Origin: Hyphomicrobiaceae bacterium
GTDB lineage: Bacteria > Pseudomonadota > Alphaproteobacteria > Rhizobiales > Hyphomicrobiaceae
Length of the DNA: 64,000 nt
Direction: 5' to 3'
Assembly (NCBI GenBank): GCA_016793635.1
Contig: JAEUMD010000024.1
Location: 1 to 64,000 of the forward strand
Program-made: the position numbers and the translations under genes
Notes under the pieces: generated by a model
Databases searched by the model: none
Told to the model about the DNA's origin: nothing
Seen by the model: only the letters and a program-made list of their open reading frames with translations
Shown: piece after piece, positions 50,289-59,344 of the stretch
How positions within the stretch are numbered: the first letter of the stretch is position 1
Layout of the letters: each line of letters opens with the position of its first letter

Positions 50289-52145
50289 TTACCGCATGGC
50301 CGGCGCCGCGGCGGCACTGCTGCCGAGCGACGTCTTCAGCTGGCTCTCGATCTCGCCGAGTGCCTTGTCGACGGCGTGGCGTGCCTCGACCTTCTGCATG
50401 AACGAAGCGGCCGGTGCGAGAGCCGCAGGAGAGAGTTTGGCCCGAAGCGCCATGAAGTCGCCGATGCGGCCGTCATCCAGCGCCTTGTCCATGCGGCCGA
50501 CGACGGCCTCGACGCTGTCGTCGTCGCTGTTGTGGTTCACCTTGCGAACGCGCACGACCGATTTGGCACCCGCGAGCAGGCGATCGACCACACCACCATT
50601 CTCCGGCTGCGCGGCCGCGTCGATGATGGCGTGCGCGAGCGGTTGGAATTTCTTCTGCAACTCGGTGAGCGTGGGCACGCCCTCGCTCTTGTACTTTTCG
50701 AGTGCGCCGAGCTCGACTTTGCCGGCCGCCGCCTTCTTAACCTGGGCCAGCTCGTCGGAGTAGGCGAGGCCGCGATCGACGACGCGCTTCAGGTTCGCGA
50801 GCTCGAGCGACAGAACGATGCGTTCGGCGTTGGCCTTGCGGTTGTCCTCGGCCGTGACGACCTTCTGCACGTTCGTTTCGAGCTCGCCGATGCGTGCTGT
50901 AACGGGCGCAATGGCGGTGGCCACGTCGTCAGGCTTGGCGAACGTCTTGAAGCGCTGCGTCACGTCACCCTTGAGCGCATCGATGGCGCTCGCCACCTTG
51001 CCGGTCTCTTCCTGCGCGATGCGCAAAGTCTCGGCGACGCGGGCATCCTCGGACTTCATGGCTTCGAGCCGCTGCGTGATGCGCGCGTTGTCAGACTTGA
51101 TGTCGGACAGCTCGCGGTCGATGCGCTGCGTGCCAGAACGAGCAGCCTCGGACGCTTCCGCCACGCGCGAGATGCGCGTGTCGATTTCCTCGCTGACGCT
51201 CTTGCGAAGCGAAGCGAGCTGGTTGGCGACGGTCGATTGGAGATCGGCGACACGCCCCGTCACGGCGGCGAGCTGCGGGATTGCGGCGGCACCCTGGCTG
51301 CCCTCGGCGGCCTTGCTCAACAACTGGAGCTGCTGCTCGAGCTTGGCGATGCGCTCGGCGTCCACCGCACTACCTTCGGCGGCATTCACCTTCTTCGACA
51401 CCGCCTCGGCCTCGGCCCGCAACTTGCCCTGGCCTTCCGTTACGGCGGCGAGCTTCGCGTCGATGCCGTCGAACTTGGCGAGACGCGCAGTCATAGAGGC
51501 GACTTTCTCCGCGAGGTCGGCATCGGCCGCCGACTTGGCGGATTGCTGCGCCTTTTCCAGCGCAGCGAGGCGGTTCTTGAGGTCACCCGCCTCCTGGCCG
51601 CCGCCCGAAAGGCCGACGGGCAGGCCGAGTTCACGAAGCTGGGGGGCGAGGGCATCCGCCCCGAGCAGTGCGATGAAGCCGCCAACCAATCCCGCGGTCG
51701 TATGGGAGAGAATGCGGCCGATGGTCGATCCGCCCCGCTTCGGTGTGGGAGGGAGTGCGGCGCCGTCGGTAGCGGCGGCCGAAGGGTTGCCGGAGGCCGC
51801 TGCCGACTGTGCGCCGGCCGATTTGGTGGCGCTCGCGGCAGGTTTGGTGCCGGCCGCGGAAGCGGTCGCGCCCGTCGTCGGGGGCACCGAGCCACCGGAT
51901 GCCGAGGCACCCGCCGTGGCGCCAGCTTTCGCCTCGCCCGACTTCGCTTCGGTGGCCTTCACGTCGGCAGGCTTGCCCTCGGCGCTCTTCGTGTCGCCGG
52001 GCTTCGTGTCACCTGTCTTCGCCTCGGCCGCCTTGGCGCCGGCATCCTTGATCTCGACGGCCTTGAGGTCCAGCGTCGCATGCGGACGCTTGGGATCGCC
52101 CTGGCGCAGGGGGTCCTTCCTGCCATCGTCCTTCGGGCTGGTCAT
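50289..52145 (-). CDS. Mitofilin-like inner-membrane protein (bacterial Mic60, COG4223)
   Basis: A 618-residue protein. A disordered Ala/Lys/Gly/Thr-rich cytoplasmic N-terminus (about 1-135) is followed by one transmembrane helix (IGRILSHTTAGLVGGFIALLGADAL) and a long periplasmic coiled coil of about 350 residues. The C-terminus has the mitofilin signature (VPTLTELQKKFQPLAHAIID through HAVDKALGEIESQLKTSL). Alphaproteobacterial Mic60 homologues were described as the ancestors of the mitochondrial cristae-organising Mic60 and typically lie beside heme genes, as here (Munoz-Gomez and colleagues, from memory). It is 12 bases upstream of hemY and follows hemD. Confidence 0.85.
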   Translation of the reverse strand: MTSPKDDGRKDPLRQGDPKRPHATLDLKAVEIKDAGAKAAEAKTGDTKPGDTKSAEGKPADVKATEAKSGEAKAGATAGASASGGSVPPTTGATASAAGTKPAASATKSAGAQSAAASGNPSAAATDGAALPPTPKRGGSTIGRILSHTTAGLVGGFIALLGADALAPQLRELGLPVGLSGGGQEAGDLKNRLAALEKAQQSAKSAADADLAEKVASMTARLAKFDGIDAKLAAVTEGQGKLRAEAEAVSKKVNAAEGSAVDAERIAKLEQQLQLLSKAAEGSQGAAAIPQLAAVTGRVADLQSTVANQLASLRKSVSEEIDTRISRVAEASEAARSGTQRIDRELSDIKSDNARITQRLEAMKSEDARVAETLRIAQEETGKVASAIDALKGDVTQRFKTFAKPDDVATAIAPVTARIGELETNVQKVVTAEDNRKANAERIVLSLELANLKRVVDRGLAYSDELAQVKKAAAGKVELGALEKYKSEGVPTLTELQKKFQPLAHAIIDAAAQPENGGVVDRLLAGAKSVVRVRKVNHNSDDDSVEAVVGRMDKALDDGRIGDFMALRAKLSPAALAPAASFMQKVEARHAVDKALGEIESQLKTSLGSSAAAAPAMR

Positions 52146-52290
52146 GCTTGAGGCTCCACTTCACGCGCTACGCGGCCAAATCGCGAGGCCCGGGCCTGCG
52201 ATCCGCCGTTCAAGAAATTCCGGTTGGCTCGGATCTGATTGTCGAAGGCCGTCGCCGAATTGGTTTTTTGGCTGTTCCGGAGTGCGAGGC

Positions 52291-53040
52291 TCATCTGAAT
52301 TCTGCCGCCAGTTCACGAACCAACGCAACCGTTTCTTCGATGTTCGGCCGTGCCGCCACCTTCACCCTGGCTTCGCCGAGCGCAACCAAGCACTTCGCTA
52401 TGCCTTTGGAAAGGCAGAGGTATGTCGGATGCCGCGCCGCCACGGACAAACCATTTACCGCGACAACGTGAAGATATGCTTCAGCGGTCGCGGGGGACAT
52501 CAGAACCACGGCGTCGTACGCCTCGCGCCGCAGCCCGTCGAGGGCCTCGGGGGTGAGACCTTCTGCGATATGCGACCGGTAGACGATCCGCCGCTCGAGC
52601 GCGATGCCGGCCTCAGCGAGCGGCGGGGCGAGATCAAACGATAGCTTGTCGCCCGAAACGTGCAGCAGCGGCCCGACAAGCCGCATGTCTCTCGCCAGCC
52701 GCGGCCATGCTTCGAGGATGACCGGCAGCAAATCCTTCGCCGCGGCCGGGCCGAGCGTGACCGAGGCGAAACCGAGATCGCGCGCCGCCCGCGCGGTGCC
52801 GGTTCCGACGACGAACAAGGGCCGTCCGAGCAGCTCCTTCAGCGCCGGATACATCGCCAGGGCCCTGAGGCCATTACGGCTGGTGACGACCAATCCGCCG
52901 ATTCCGGCGAAGACTTCCGGTGGCGGCGGCAGCAGCTCGATTTCCAGCAACGGCGAAATGTCGGCTGAATGGCCCTCGCGCACGAGCGCTTCGCGCATTT
53001 CTGTAGCGTCTGGCTCGGGGCGCGTAATCAGCAGATGCAT
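52291..53040 (-). CDS. hemD: Uroporphyrinogen-III synthase
   Basis: A 249-residue two-domain enzyme that cyclises hydroxymethylbilane to uroporphyrinogen III in heme synthesis. The start MHLLITRPEPDA and the segments GLVVTSRNGLRAL, LFVVGTGTARAARDLGF, AYDAVVLMSPATAEAYL and YLCLSKGIAKCL are typical; HemD is poorly conserved, so the position next to hemC is important support. It is 10 bases downstream of the hemC stop, so hemC-hemD are co-transcribed. It is separated from mic60 by 145 bases, which may hold a weak internal promoter. Confidence 0.88.
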   Translation of the reverse strand: MHLLITRPEPDATEMREALVREGHSADISPLLEIELLPPPPEVFAGIGGLVVTSRNGLRALAMYPALKELLGRPLFVVGTGTARAARDLGFASVTLGPAAAKDLLPVILEAWPRLARDMRLVGPLLHVSGDKLSFDLAPPLAEAGIALERRIVYRSHIAEGLTPEALDGLRREAYDAVVLMSPATAEAYLHVVAVNGLSVAARHPTYLCLSKGIAKCLVALGEARVKVAARPNIEETVALVRELAAEFR

Positions 53041-53050
53041 AGCAAAGGGC

Positions 53051-53980
53051 TCATCCCGCGGTCGTGAAGAAGCCTGGGCCAGCGCGCCCGAGCAGTTCTT
53101 CGGCGGCGGAGGTGCCGAGCAGCCCAGCGTCGCTCGCCGGCCCGCTGCGCTCGGTGGCGTGAGAGACGCGCCCGTCCGGCGTCAGGATCTCGCCACGAAA
53201 CTGGAGGCGGCCGCTCTCGAGCGTTGCGAGGCCAGCGATCGGCGTACGGCATGAGCCTTCGAGCTTGCGCAGAAACGCGCGCTCCGCTGCGACGCATACG
53301 GCCGTTTCCGCGTGGTCCAGTGGCGCGACGAGGGCAGCAGTCGCCGTATCGCCCTCGCGGATCTCGATGCCGATGGCCGCCTGGGCCACCGCTGGGAGCA
53401 TTTCGCTGGTCGGGATGGCGCGGGCGATCTGGTCGGAAAGGCCGAGCCGGTTCAAGCCGGCGCAGGCGAGGAACGTCGCCGTTGCCACGCCGTCGCGAAG
53501 TTTTTTCAGTCGCGTCTGCACATTGCCCCGGAAGCCGACCACCTCGAGGTCGGGCCGCAACCGCCTCACCTGTGCCTGACGCCGGAGCGAAGAAGTGCCC
53601 ACCACGGCACCGTGCGGCAGATCAGCGAGTGAGCGATAATCGAGGCTGATGAATGCGTCGCGGACGTCCTCGCGCGGCAAGGTCGCGCCGATCACGAGCC
53701 CCTCAGGCAGTTCCGTCTGCATGTCCTTCATGGAATGGACGGCGAGATCGACCTCGTGGGTCAACAGCGCGTCCTCGATCTCTTTCGTGAAAAGTCCCTT
53801 GCCGCCGACTTCGGCCAGAGGCCGGTCGAGGATGCGGTCGCCCGCCGTCTTGATGACGACGATTTCGAACGACGCCTCGGGGAGGCCGTGGGCTCGCATC
53901 AGGCGTTCGCGGACCTCGTAGGCCTGCGCCAGGGCCAGCGGTGAGCCGCGGGTGCCGATGCGGATGACGTTGGCTTGCAA
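53051..53980 (-). CDS. hemC: Hydroxymethylbilane synthase (porphobilinogen deaminase)
   Basis: A 309-residue cytoplasmic enzyme that joins four porphobilinogens. It has the [14 protein letters not shown] opening, [26 protein letters not shown] and [12 protein letters not shown]. The dipyrromethane-anchoring Cys is in [11 protein letters not shown]. Two starts are possible. TTG at 53980 gives the usual short N-terminus ([13 protein letters not shown]) and is preceded by CTGGAG eight bases away. ATG at 54103 would add a 41-residue Pro-rich leader and leave only two bases between the two genes' starts. I choose TTG. Confidence 0.93.
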   Translation of the reverse strand: MQANVIRIGTRGSPLALAQAYEVRERLMRAHGLPEASFEIVVIKTAGDRILDRPLAEVGGKGLFTKEIEDALLTHEVDLAVHSMKDMQTELPEGLVIGATLPREDVRDAFISLDYRSLADLPHGAVVGTSSLRRQAQVRRLRPDLEVVGFRGNVQTRLKKLRDGVATATFLACAGLNRLGLSDQIARAIPTSEMLPAVAQAAIGIEIREGDTATAALVAPLDHAETAVCVAAERAFLRKLEGSCRTPIAGLATLESGRLQFRGEILTPDGRVSHATERSGPASDAGLLGTSAAEELLGRAGPGFFTTAG

Positions 53981-54162
53981 GCAAATGGCTCCAGGTGCTA
54001 GGCGGTCGGGAGGTGTTCGGGCGGGCTTTTCGTCGGGCGCCGTAACGCGCGGCGCGATAACGTGAACTGCGCTCCCGGCAGGAGGTTGCGAAGGCGGCGC
54101 CATTAATGACCATTGCCGCCGCGGAACGCAAATGCTCAGGAACGGGGTCGAAGATAGCGCAG

Positions 54163-55290
54163 ATGTCCGCCTGCTTCCCATCACCACCGCGCGAGACCCT
54201 GGTTCTCGGCATCGAGACGAGCTGCGACGAGACCGCGGCGGCCATTGTCGCGCGTTCTCCCGATGGGCGCGGCCGCATCCTGGCGAATGTCGTGCGCTCG
54301 CAATGGGAGCAGCACCGGGCATTCGGCGGCGTCGTGCCGGAGATCGCGGCGCGCGCCCATGTCGAATGCCTGGATGCGCTGATCTCGGAAGCGCTCACGG
54401 CGGCGGGTGTCGGCCTCGCGGATGTCGATGCCATCGCCGCGACCGCCGGACCGGGGCTGATCGGCGGGCTCATCGTCGGGCTCGTCACCGGGAAGGCGCT
54501 CGCTCTTGCGCTCGGCAAGCCGCTGATCGCGGTCAACCACCTCGAGGCGCACGCGTTGACCGCCGGCCTCACCGATGGGCTTGCGCCCCCCTATCTGCTG
54601 CTGCTCGTCTCAGGTGGGCATACGCAACTCCTGCTTGTGGAGGACATCGGCCGCTATCGCCGGCTCGGCAGCACCATCGACGATGCGCTGGGCGAGGCGT
54701 TCGACAAAACCGCCAAGCTTCTGGGGCTCGCGATGCCCGGCGGTCCCTCGGTCGAACGCGCCGCTGCGGCGGGAGATGCCGGCCGTTTCGCGCTGCCCCG
54801 GCCGATGCTCGGCCGTCCGGAGCCGCACTTTTCGTTCGCGGGCCTCAAGACGGCCGTTCGTCAGCAAGCACTCGCCGCAGCGCCCCTCGCCGATCGTGAC
54901 GTCGCCGATTTATGCGCTTCGTTCCAGAAAGCGGTCGTGGAAACGGTGGTGGACCGCACCGCGCGTGCCATGGCGCTCGCCGAGCCGGTCCTCGAAAAGT
55001 CGGGTCGAGGACCGGGCAACCGCGCGCTGGTCGTGGCTGGCGGCGTCGCGGCCAATCAGGCAATCCGGGGAGCGTTGACGCAGCTCGCCGCTGCCAGGGG
55101 ATACACGTTCCATGCTCCGCCGTTGGCGCTTTGCGGAGATAATGCCGCCATGATTGCATGGACGGGAGCGGAACGTCTGGCGCGCGGCCTGGAGGGCCCC
55201 GCGGACGCTCCCGCTCGCCCGCGCTGGCCGCTCGATAGTGAAGCCGTCCCGGCCCTCGGCGGCGACGGACTCAAGGGCGCGAAGGCTTGA
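54163..55290 (+). CDS. tsaD: tRNA N6-adenosine threonylcarbamoyltransferase
   Basis: A 375-residue metalloenzyme that, with TsaB/TsaE, transfers threonylcarbamoyl to adenosine 37 of ANN-decoding tRNAs. It has [16 protein letters not shown], the metal-binding NHLEAHAL (His-x3-His), [31 protein letters not shown] and [11 protein letters not shown]. The start is uncertain: ATG at 54163 gives the usual short N-terminus, while ATG at 54106 adds 19 residues. It is divergent from hemC and followed 96 bases later by gpsA, a typical alphaproteobacterial pair. Confidence 0.92.
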   Translation: MSACFPSPPRETLVLGIETSCDETAAAIVARSPDGRGRILANVVRSQWEQHRAFGGVVPEIAARAHVECLDALISEALTAAGVGLADVDAIAATAGPGLIGGLIVGLVTGKALALALGKPLIAVNHLEAHALTAGLTDGLAPPYLLLLVSGGHTQLLLVEDIGRYRRLGSTIDDALGEAFDKTAKLLGLAMPGGPSVERAAAAGDAGRFALPRPMLGRPEPHFSFAGLKTAVRQQALAAAPLADRDVADLCASFQKAVVETVVDRTARAMALAEPVLEKSGRGPGNRALVVAGGVAANQAIRGALTQLAAARGYTFHAPPLALCGDNAAMIAWTGAERLARGLEGPADAPARPRWPLDSEAVPALGGDGLKGAKA

Positions 55291-55386
55291 TCGCGGCGGA
55301 ACGACCGGCATTACGGTTCGCATCGAACATGGTAGTTCAGTGCGGGAGGCCGCCGCGGCCCCGGTTTCACTGTTAAAGAGGCTTCC

Positions 55387-56382
55387 ATGCAGCTCGAGAG
55401 CGTCGGTGTTATCGGTGGCGGTGCCTGGGGCACGGCACTGGCGCAGACGTTGCGCCTCGCTGGCCGCCGAGTGACACTGTGGGCGCGCGAAGCGGACGTC
55501 GTCGCTGACATCAACCAGCGCCACGTCAATTCGGGCTTTCTTCCCGGCATACCGCTTGACGACCGGCTGGTGGCGACGAGCGACCTCGCAGGGATCGCGT
55601 TGTCGGACGCCATTCTCATGGTTGCGCCGGCCCAGCACGTCCGAGTGGTCGCGGCTTCGCTCAGACCGTTGCTGAAGCCGGGCCAGATCGTCGTCAACTG
55701 CGCCAAGGGTATCGAGCAGGCGACGGGCAAGCTGATGGGCGAGGTGCTGGCCGAGGCCCTGCCGGAGGCGACGCTCGCCGTGCTCTCGGGCCCGAGCTTC
55801 GCCGCAGACGTTGCGCGCGGGTTGCCGACCGCCCTCACAATCGCCACCGAGCGCGAGGATTTCGGCCGCGTGCTCGCGGAAGGCATCGGCTATCGCCAGT
55901 TCCGCCTCTACTGGACGCGCGATCGCATCGGCGTCGAGATCGGTGGCGCGGTGAAAAACGTTCTCGCCATCGCTGCCGGCATCGTCGCCGGCAAGGGCCT
56001 CGGCGCCAGTGCGCATGCGGCCCTCGTCGCGCGCGGGTTCTCCGAGTTGCGGCGGTTCGGTGCCTCGTTCGGCGCGGAGCCGGAAACGCTGATGGGGCTT
56101 TCGGGCCTCGGCGATCTGATCCTCACCTGCGGCAGTCCGCAATCGCGCAACATGAGCCTCGGGCGTTCGCTCGGCGAGGGCCGCTCCATCGAGGAAATTC
56201 TTGGCGCGCGCCGCGCTGTCACCGAGGGCGTCTGGACGGCTGCGGCCGTGGTGCGGCTTGCCCGCGAGCGGCGCATCGAGATGCCGATCGCGGAAGCGGT
56301 GAATGCCATCGTCGAAGGACGCGCCAGCGTCGACGACGCCATCGCCGCGCTCCTCTCGCGCCCGTTCAAGGCGGAGGGGTGA
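55387..56382 (+). CDS. gpsA: Glycerol-3-phosphate dehydrogenase [NAD(P)+]
   Basis: A 331-residue dehydrogenase that makes sn-glycerol 3-phosphate for phospholipids. It has the NAD-binding VIGGGAWGTALAQTL, VNCAKGIE, LSGPSFAADVARGLPTALT, EIGGAVKNVLAIAAGIVAG (catalytic Lys) and GLSGLGDLILTC. The stop codon lies inside an exact 15-base tandem duplication (56371-56400), so the 3' end of the gene has been copied past its stop. The enzyme itself is complete. Confidence 0.95.
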   Translation: MQLESVGVIGGGAWGTALAQTLRLAGRRVTLWAREADVVADINQRHVNSGFLPGIPLDDRLVATSDLAGIALSDAILMVAPAQHVRVVAASLRPLLKPGQIVVNCAKGIEQATGKLMGEVLAEALPEATLAVLSGPSFAADVARGLPTALTIATEREDFGRVLAEGIGYRQFRLYWTRDRIGVEIGGAVKNVLAIAAGIVAGKGLGASAHAALVARGFSELRRFGASFGAEPETLMGLSGLGDLILTCGSPQSRNMSLGRSLGEGRSIEEILGARRAVTEGVWTAAAVVRLARERRIEMPIAEAVNAIVEGRASVDDAIAALLSRPFKAEG

Positions 56383-56400
56383 AACGCGGAGGGGTGAAAC
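56371..56400 (+). repeat. 15-bp tandem duplication spanning the gpsA stop
   Basis: GCGGAGGGGTGAAAC occurs twice without spacing (56371-56385 and 56386-56400). The stop TGA of gpsA lies in the first copy, and the second copy is past the gene. It appears to be a recent replication-slippage product with no effect on the protein. Confidence 0.9.
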
Positions 56401-56405
56401 GGCAA

Positions 56406-56427
56406 CGGCGGACCGTGGGGTCCGCCG
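56406..56427. terminator. Hairpin between convergent gpsA and sdhB
   Basis: CGGCGGACC and GGTCCGCCG form a perfect 9-bp stem around GTGG, between the plus-strand gpsA and minus-strand sdhB stops (40 bases apart from the latter). Such a symmetric hairpin can serve both directions, though neither side has a clear T-run. Confidence 0.6.
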
Positions 56428-56467
56428 CTTCATGTCTCATCGCATCAGTCGAGCCGGTGCTGCCCGC

Positions 56468-57247
56468 TCAAACGCGTCGCTCCACCATCAGCTTCTTCAG
56501 CTCGGCGATGGCCTTGGCGGGTGAGAGGCCCTTGGGGCAGGCTTTCGCGCAGTTCATGATGGTGTGGCAGCGGTAGAGGCGGAACGGATCCTCGAGGTTG
56601 TCGAGGCGCTCGCCGGTCGCTTCGTCGCGGCTGTCGATGACCCAGCGGTAGGCTTGCAGCAGGATGGCCGGGCCAAGGTAGCGGTCCGAGTTCCACCAGT
56701 AGCTCGGGCACGAGGTCGAGCAGCAGGCGCACAGGATGCATTCGTAGAGGCCGTCGAGCTTCTCGCGGTCCTCGCGCGACTGCTTCCACTCCTTCGGCGG
56801 GGCGGGCGTATCGGTCTTCAGCCAGGGCTCGATGGAGCGGTGCTGGGCGTAGAAGTTCGTCATGTCCGGAACGAGGTCCTTGATGACGCTCATGTGCGGC
56901 AGCGGGTAGATCTTGACGGCGCCGGAGATGTCCTCGATCGCCTTGAGGCACGCCAGCGTGTTGGTGCCGTCGATGTTCATGGAGCACGAGCCGCAGATGC
57001 CCTCACGGCAAGAGCGGCGGAAGGTGAGCGAGGGGTCGATCTCGTTCTTGATCTTGAGAAGCGCGTCGAGGACCATCGGCCCGCATTCGTCGAGATTGAG
57101 ATGGTAGCTGTCGATGCGGGGATTTTCGCCAGTGTCAGGGTTCCAGCGATAGACGCGGAACTCCTTCCATTTTCCTTTGCCCGTCGGCTTATTCCACGTC
57201 TTGCCGGTCTTGTAGGTCGAGTTCTTCGGGAGTGTCAGCTGGACCAT
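56468..57247 (-). CDS. sdhB: Succinate dehydrogenase iron-sulfur subunit
   Basis: A 259-residue subunit carrying the three iron-sulfur clusters of complex II. The 2Fe-2S ligands are in [11 protein letters not shown] and the later Cys of [10 protein letters not shown]. The 4Fe-4S and 3Fe-4S ligands are in [16 protein letters not shown] and [16 protein letters not shown]. It hands electrons from the flavoprotein to the membrane anchor. It is encoded alone on the opposite strand, 42 kb from sdhCDA, where it normally follows sdhA. I start it at ATG 57247 ([10 protein letters not shown]); a frame open to 57682 has no support. Confidence 0.95.
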   Translation of the reverse strand: MVQLTLPKNSTYKTGKTWNKPTGKGKWKEFRVYRWNPDTGENPRIDSYHLNLDECGPMVLDALLKIKNEIDPSLTFRRSCREGICGSCSMNIDGTNTLACLKAIEDISGAVKIYPLPHMSVIKDLVPDMTNFYAQHRSIEPWLKTDTPAPPKEWKQSREDREKLDGLYECILCACCSTSCPSYWWNSDRYLGPAILLQAYRWVIDSRDEATGERLDNLEDPFRLYRCHTIMNCAKACPKGLSPAKAIAELKKLMVERRV

Positions 57248-57428
57248 CTCGCAAACCGTCCGTTGATTGGTTCGATAACCGGCAAGCCGGATGCGTCGTT
57301 CGTGCGGGGAGCGGGTGCTCTCGCGGCGCAGCAATACCACGACGGCAGCCTCTGACTTGCTCTCTCGGAACCAAAGTGTCAACGCTACCAACGCATACCC
57401 GGACGCCCCGGCGAAGGAGGAATGAGCT

Positions 57429-58193
57429 TTGCGCCACGCCTTGTCGAGCCTCGGTCTCGTCTGCCTCTTCCATGTGACCGGATTGGTGGGACACCTATCC
57501 GCCGCCGATGATCCGCTGGCGACGCGCTGGGCGGTGGCGACCCTGGGTGGAACGGCCGCCGAGCCGGGCGGAGATATTTCATTCGAGGCTGGTGAGATCG
57601 CGGGTGCCACGGCCTGCAACCACTTCGGCGGCGGCTTCGCGCGGTCGGGTGCGGATGGGTTGACGATAACCCTCGGCCGCATGACACGGCGCGGGTGTCA
57701 TGGCGTCGCTCTTGAGCGGGAGCGACAGTTGATCGAGGCGTTGGCCGCGACTCGCGCGTTTCGGATCGAACGGGAAACGCTCGTGCTGTCCGGCGAACGC
57801 GGGACGGAACTCGCCACATTGCGGCGGGTGGGTAACGCGGGGCTCGAAGGACAGCGGCACAAGATCGTGTCGTTCCTTAAGGATGGCGGGCTGCACAGCG
57901 TCGTGTTGAGCTCGGGGGCGACGGTGGAGTTCAGGGACGGCGCCGTCGCCGGGGCAACCGGGTGCCGCGCGTTCGCCGGGCGTTACCGCATCGACGAAGG
58001 CAAACTGGCGGTCGAAGGGCTTGCCGTGACCGCCCGGACGCTCGATCCTTGTCCGCCGGAACTCGAGGAGCAGGACGCGGGTATTCTCGACGCCTTGCCT
58101 CGGGCCACAGGGTTCGATGCCGCCCGCAACCTGATCCGGTTACTAGAACCTACGAAGGGTTGGGCGGTGCTCTGGATTACGCCCGCCGATTAG
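57429..58193 (+). CDS. Exported META-domain protein with two repeats
   Basis: A 254-residue protein with a signal peptide ([25 protein letters not shown]). Two tandem META/HslJ-like domains follow, the first with [25 protein letters not shown] and the second with [32 protein letters not shown]. Each has the typical G-x-x-x-x-C-N/R-x-F/A core. META proteins sit in the periplasm or outer membrane and are linked to novobiocin and heat-shock responses (HslJ); the role here is not known. TTG at 57429 is the likely start, preceded by GGAGGAA. Confidence 0.78.
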   Translation: MRHALSSLGLVCLFHVTGLVGHLSAADDPLATRWAVATLGGTAAEPGGDISFEAGEIAGATACNHFGGGFARSGADGLTITLGRMTRRGCHGVALERERQLIEALAATRAFRIERETLVLSGERGTELATLRRVGNAGLEGQRHKIVSFLKDGGLHSVVLSSGATVEFRDGAVAGATGCRAFAGRYRIDEGKLAVEGLAVTARTLDPCPPELEEQDAGILDALPRATGFDAARNLIRLLEPTKGWAVLWITPAD

Positions 58194-58320
58194 CACGCTC
58201 TCGACGCAGGCCCTCGCAAATCCATGGAAAATAAACCTATGATTGCGGTTTCCACGTTTCCGCTATCTTAGCGGGATGATGCGAGGATGCTTCCCGATCA
58301 GCTGACGTGAGGGAAACGGG

Positions 58321-58542
58321 ATGACCGCCTCTGCGATTCATGTCCACGACGGTTCCGCCAGCCTGGCCGCCGCGGGTGCCGATCTGGCGCAAGGAGCAGG
58401 CTGGTTCGGTTGGCTCTGGCCGAGAAGGCCCACGCGCACGCCTGAGGCCCCGATGCTGACACCGGCGTGCCATAGGCGCATGACACGCCTCTATGGAAAC
58501 GGTCACCTGCTCGCCGAGTTCGACGGCGCCACGGGACCATAG
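58321..58542 (+). CDS. Possible small protein of unknown function
   Basis: A 73-residue frame (MTASAIHVHDGSASLAAAG) with a GAGGGA site seven bases before its ATG. The sequence contains WFGWLWPRRP and a DGATGP end, and no family is recognised. It lies between the META gene and the PilZ gene on the same strand and could be real, but coding evidence is weak. Confidence 0.35.
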   Translation: MTASAIHVHDGSASLAAAGADLAQGAGWFGWLWPRRPTRTPEAPMLTPACHRRMTRLYGNGHLLAEFDGATGP

Positions 58543-58662
58543 GCCGGCGCTGAGCCTCCCGCGACAGAAGCGCTCAATTTTCAAACGTAAATCCCGCATT
58601 AAGCAATCATGGGGCACGGTCACCTTTTCGGAACGTTAGTTCGAAAAGCGAGGCGGTACGAA

Positions 58663-58980
58663 ATGCTCCAGGTCTCCCCGAGCGAACGGCGGCGGTTCGG
58701 CAGGCGTTCATGTCGGGTGCACGGCTGGGTGCATCCCAACCGGCACACGCGCGCGCCGTGCGTCATGACCGACTATTCCCGTGGCGGCGCCAGGCTGACG
58801 CTATCTGAGGGTACGCAGCTCCCGTCGCGCTTCCAGTTGACCTTTGACGGCATGACGCGAGCCGTCGATTGCGAGCTTCGCCACGATGGTGAGAGCAACG
58901 GTATTGTCGGCGTGGAGTTCGTCGCCAACCGTGCGGAGCAGATCGCGGCTATCGATGAGTTGCTCGCCCGGTTCGCTTGA
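58663..58980 (+). CDS. PilZ domain protein
   Basis: A 105-residue protein consisting almost only of a PilZ domain. It has an Arg-rich ERRRFGRRSCR at the N-terminus and DYSRGGARLTL (D/N-x-S-x-x-G) after it. These are the RxxxR and DxSxxG c-di-GMP-binding motifs, spaced as in receptors. It may sense c-di-GMP to adjust motility or polysaccharide output, but no enzyme is adjacent. ATG at 58663 follows GAGGCGG. An in-frame ATG at 58609 would add 18 residues. Confidence 0.78.
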   Translation: MLQVSPSERRRFGRRSCRVHGWVHPNRHTRAPCVMTDYSRGGARLTLSEGTQLPSRFQLTFDGMTRAVDCELRHDGESNGIVGVEFVANRAEQIAAIDELLARFA

Positions 58981-59091
58981 GCGATAGGCGCCATCCATTG
59001 CGCCGCGTGCGCTAACGCTGACGCGCAAAAAAAATTACGAGGCCGATAGAGCGATTGGATCGACGTTGCGGCGCGCTCAGCGCGTCCGCGC

Positions 59092-59337
59092 CTACTTGCA
59101 CGTCATCTTGGTGGCGTGCAGCATCGGAGCGAAATCGTCAGGCGTGTTTCCGAAGGCGCCGTAAGACGCCCAGCCGGAGGCTTTGACGGACGCGCCGACC
59201 TTGCATTTCGAGTTGTCCGGTCCCTCGATGTGCCCGACGTTGCATTTGCCGCCGGTTTGCGTGATGCGAAATAGGAAGGCGGTCGGCTTTCCGTTCAGGT
59301 CTTTCCAGACCTTGGTCTCGGTGATGGTGCCCGTCAC
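59092..59337 (-). CDS. Small protein of unknown function
   Basis: An 81-residue, mostly beta-strand protein with three Cys (GGKCNVGHIEG, SKCKVG, KMTCK) and a central KVWKDLNGKPTAFLFRIT. No signal peptide is visible. It starts seven bases after the DUF2189 gene and so is co-transcribed with it. An OB-like or small single-domain fold is possible, but I see no named family. Confidence 0.6.
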   Translation of the reverse strand: MTGTITETKVWKDLNGKPTAFLFRITQTGGKCNVGHIEGPDNSKCKVGASVKASGWASYGAFGNTPDDFAPMLHATKMTCK

Positions 59338-59344
59338 AGTGTCC

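Noticed and set aside
50148-52644. Two long plus-strand frames (over 600 codons each) across the mic60 region
   Set aside because: They are antisense to the mic60 gene, whose signature and membrane helix are clear. The products are low-complexity.
54103-54106. Divergent hemC and tsaD starting two bases apart
   Set aside because: Both alternative starts add unlikely N-terminal sequence; TTG at 53980 and ATG at 54163 fit the families and leave room for promoters.
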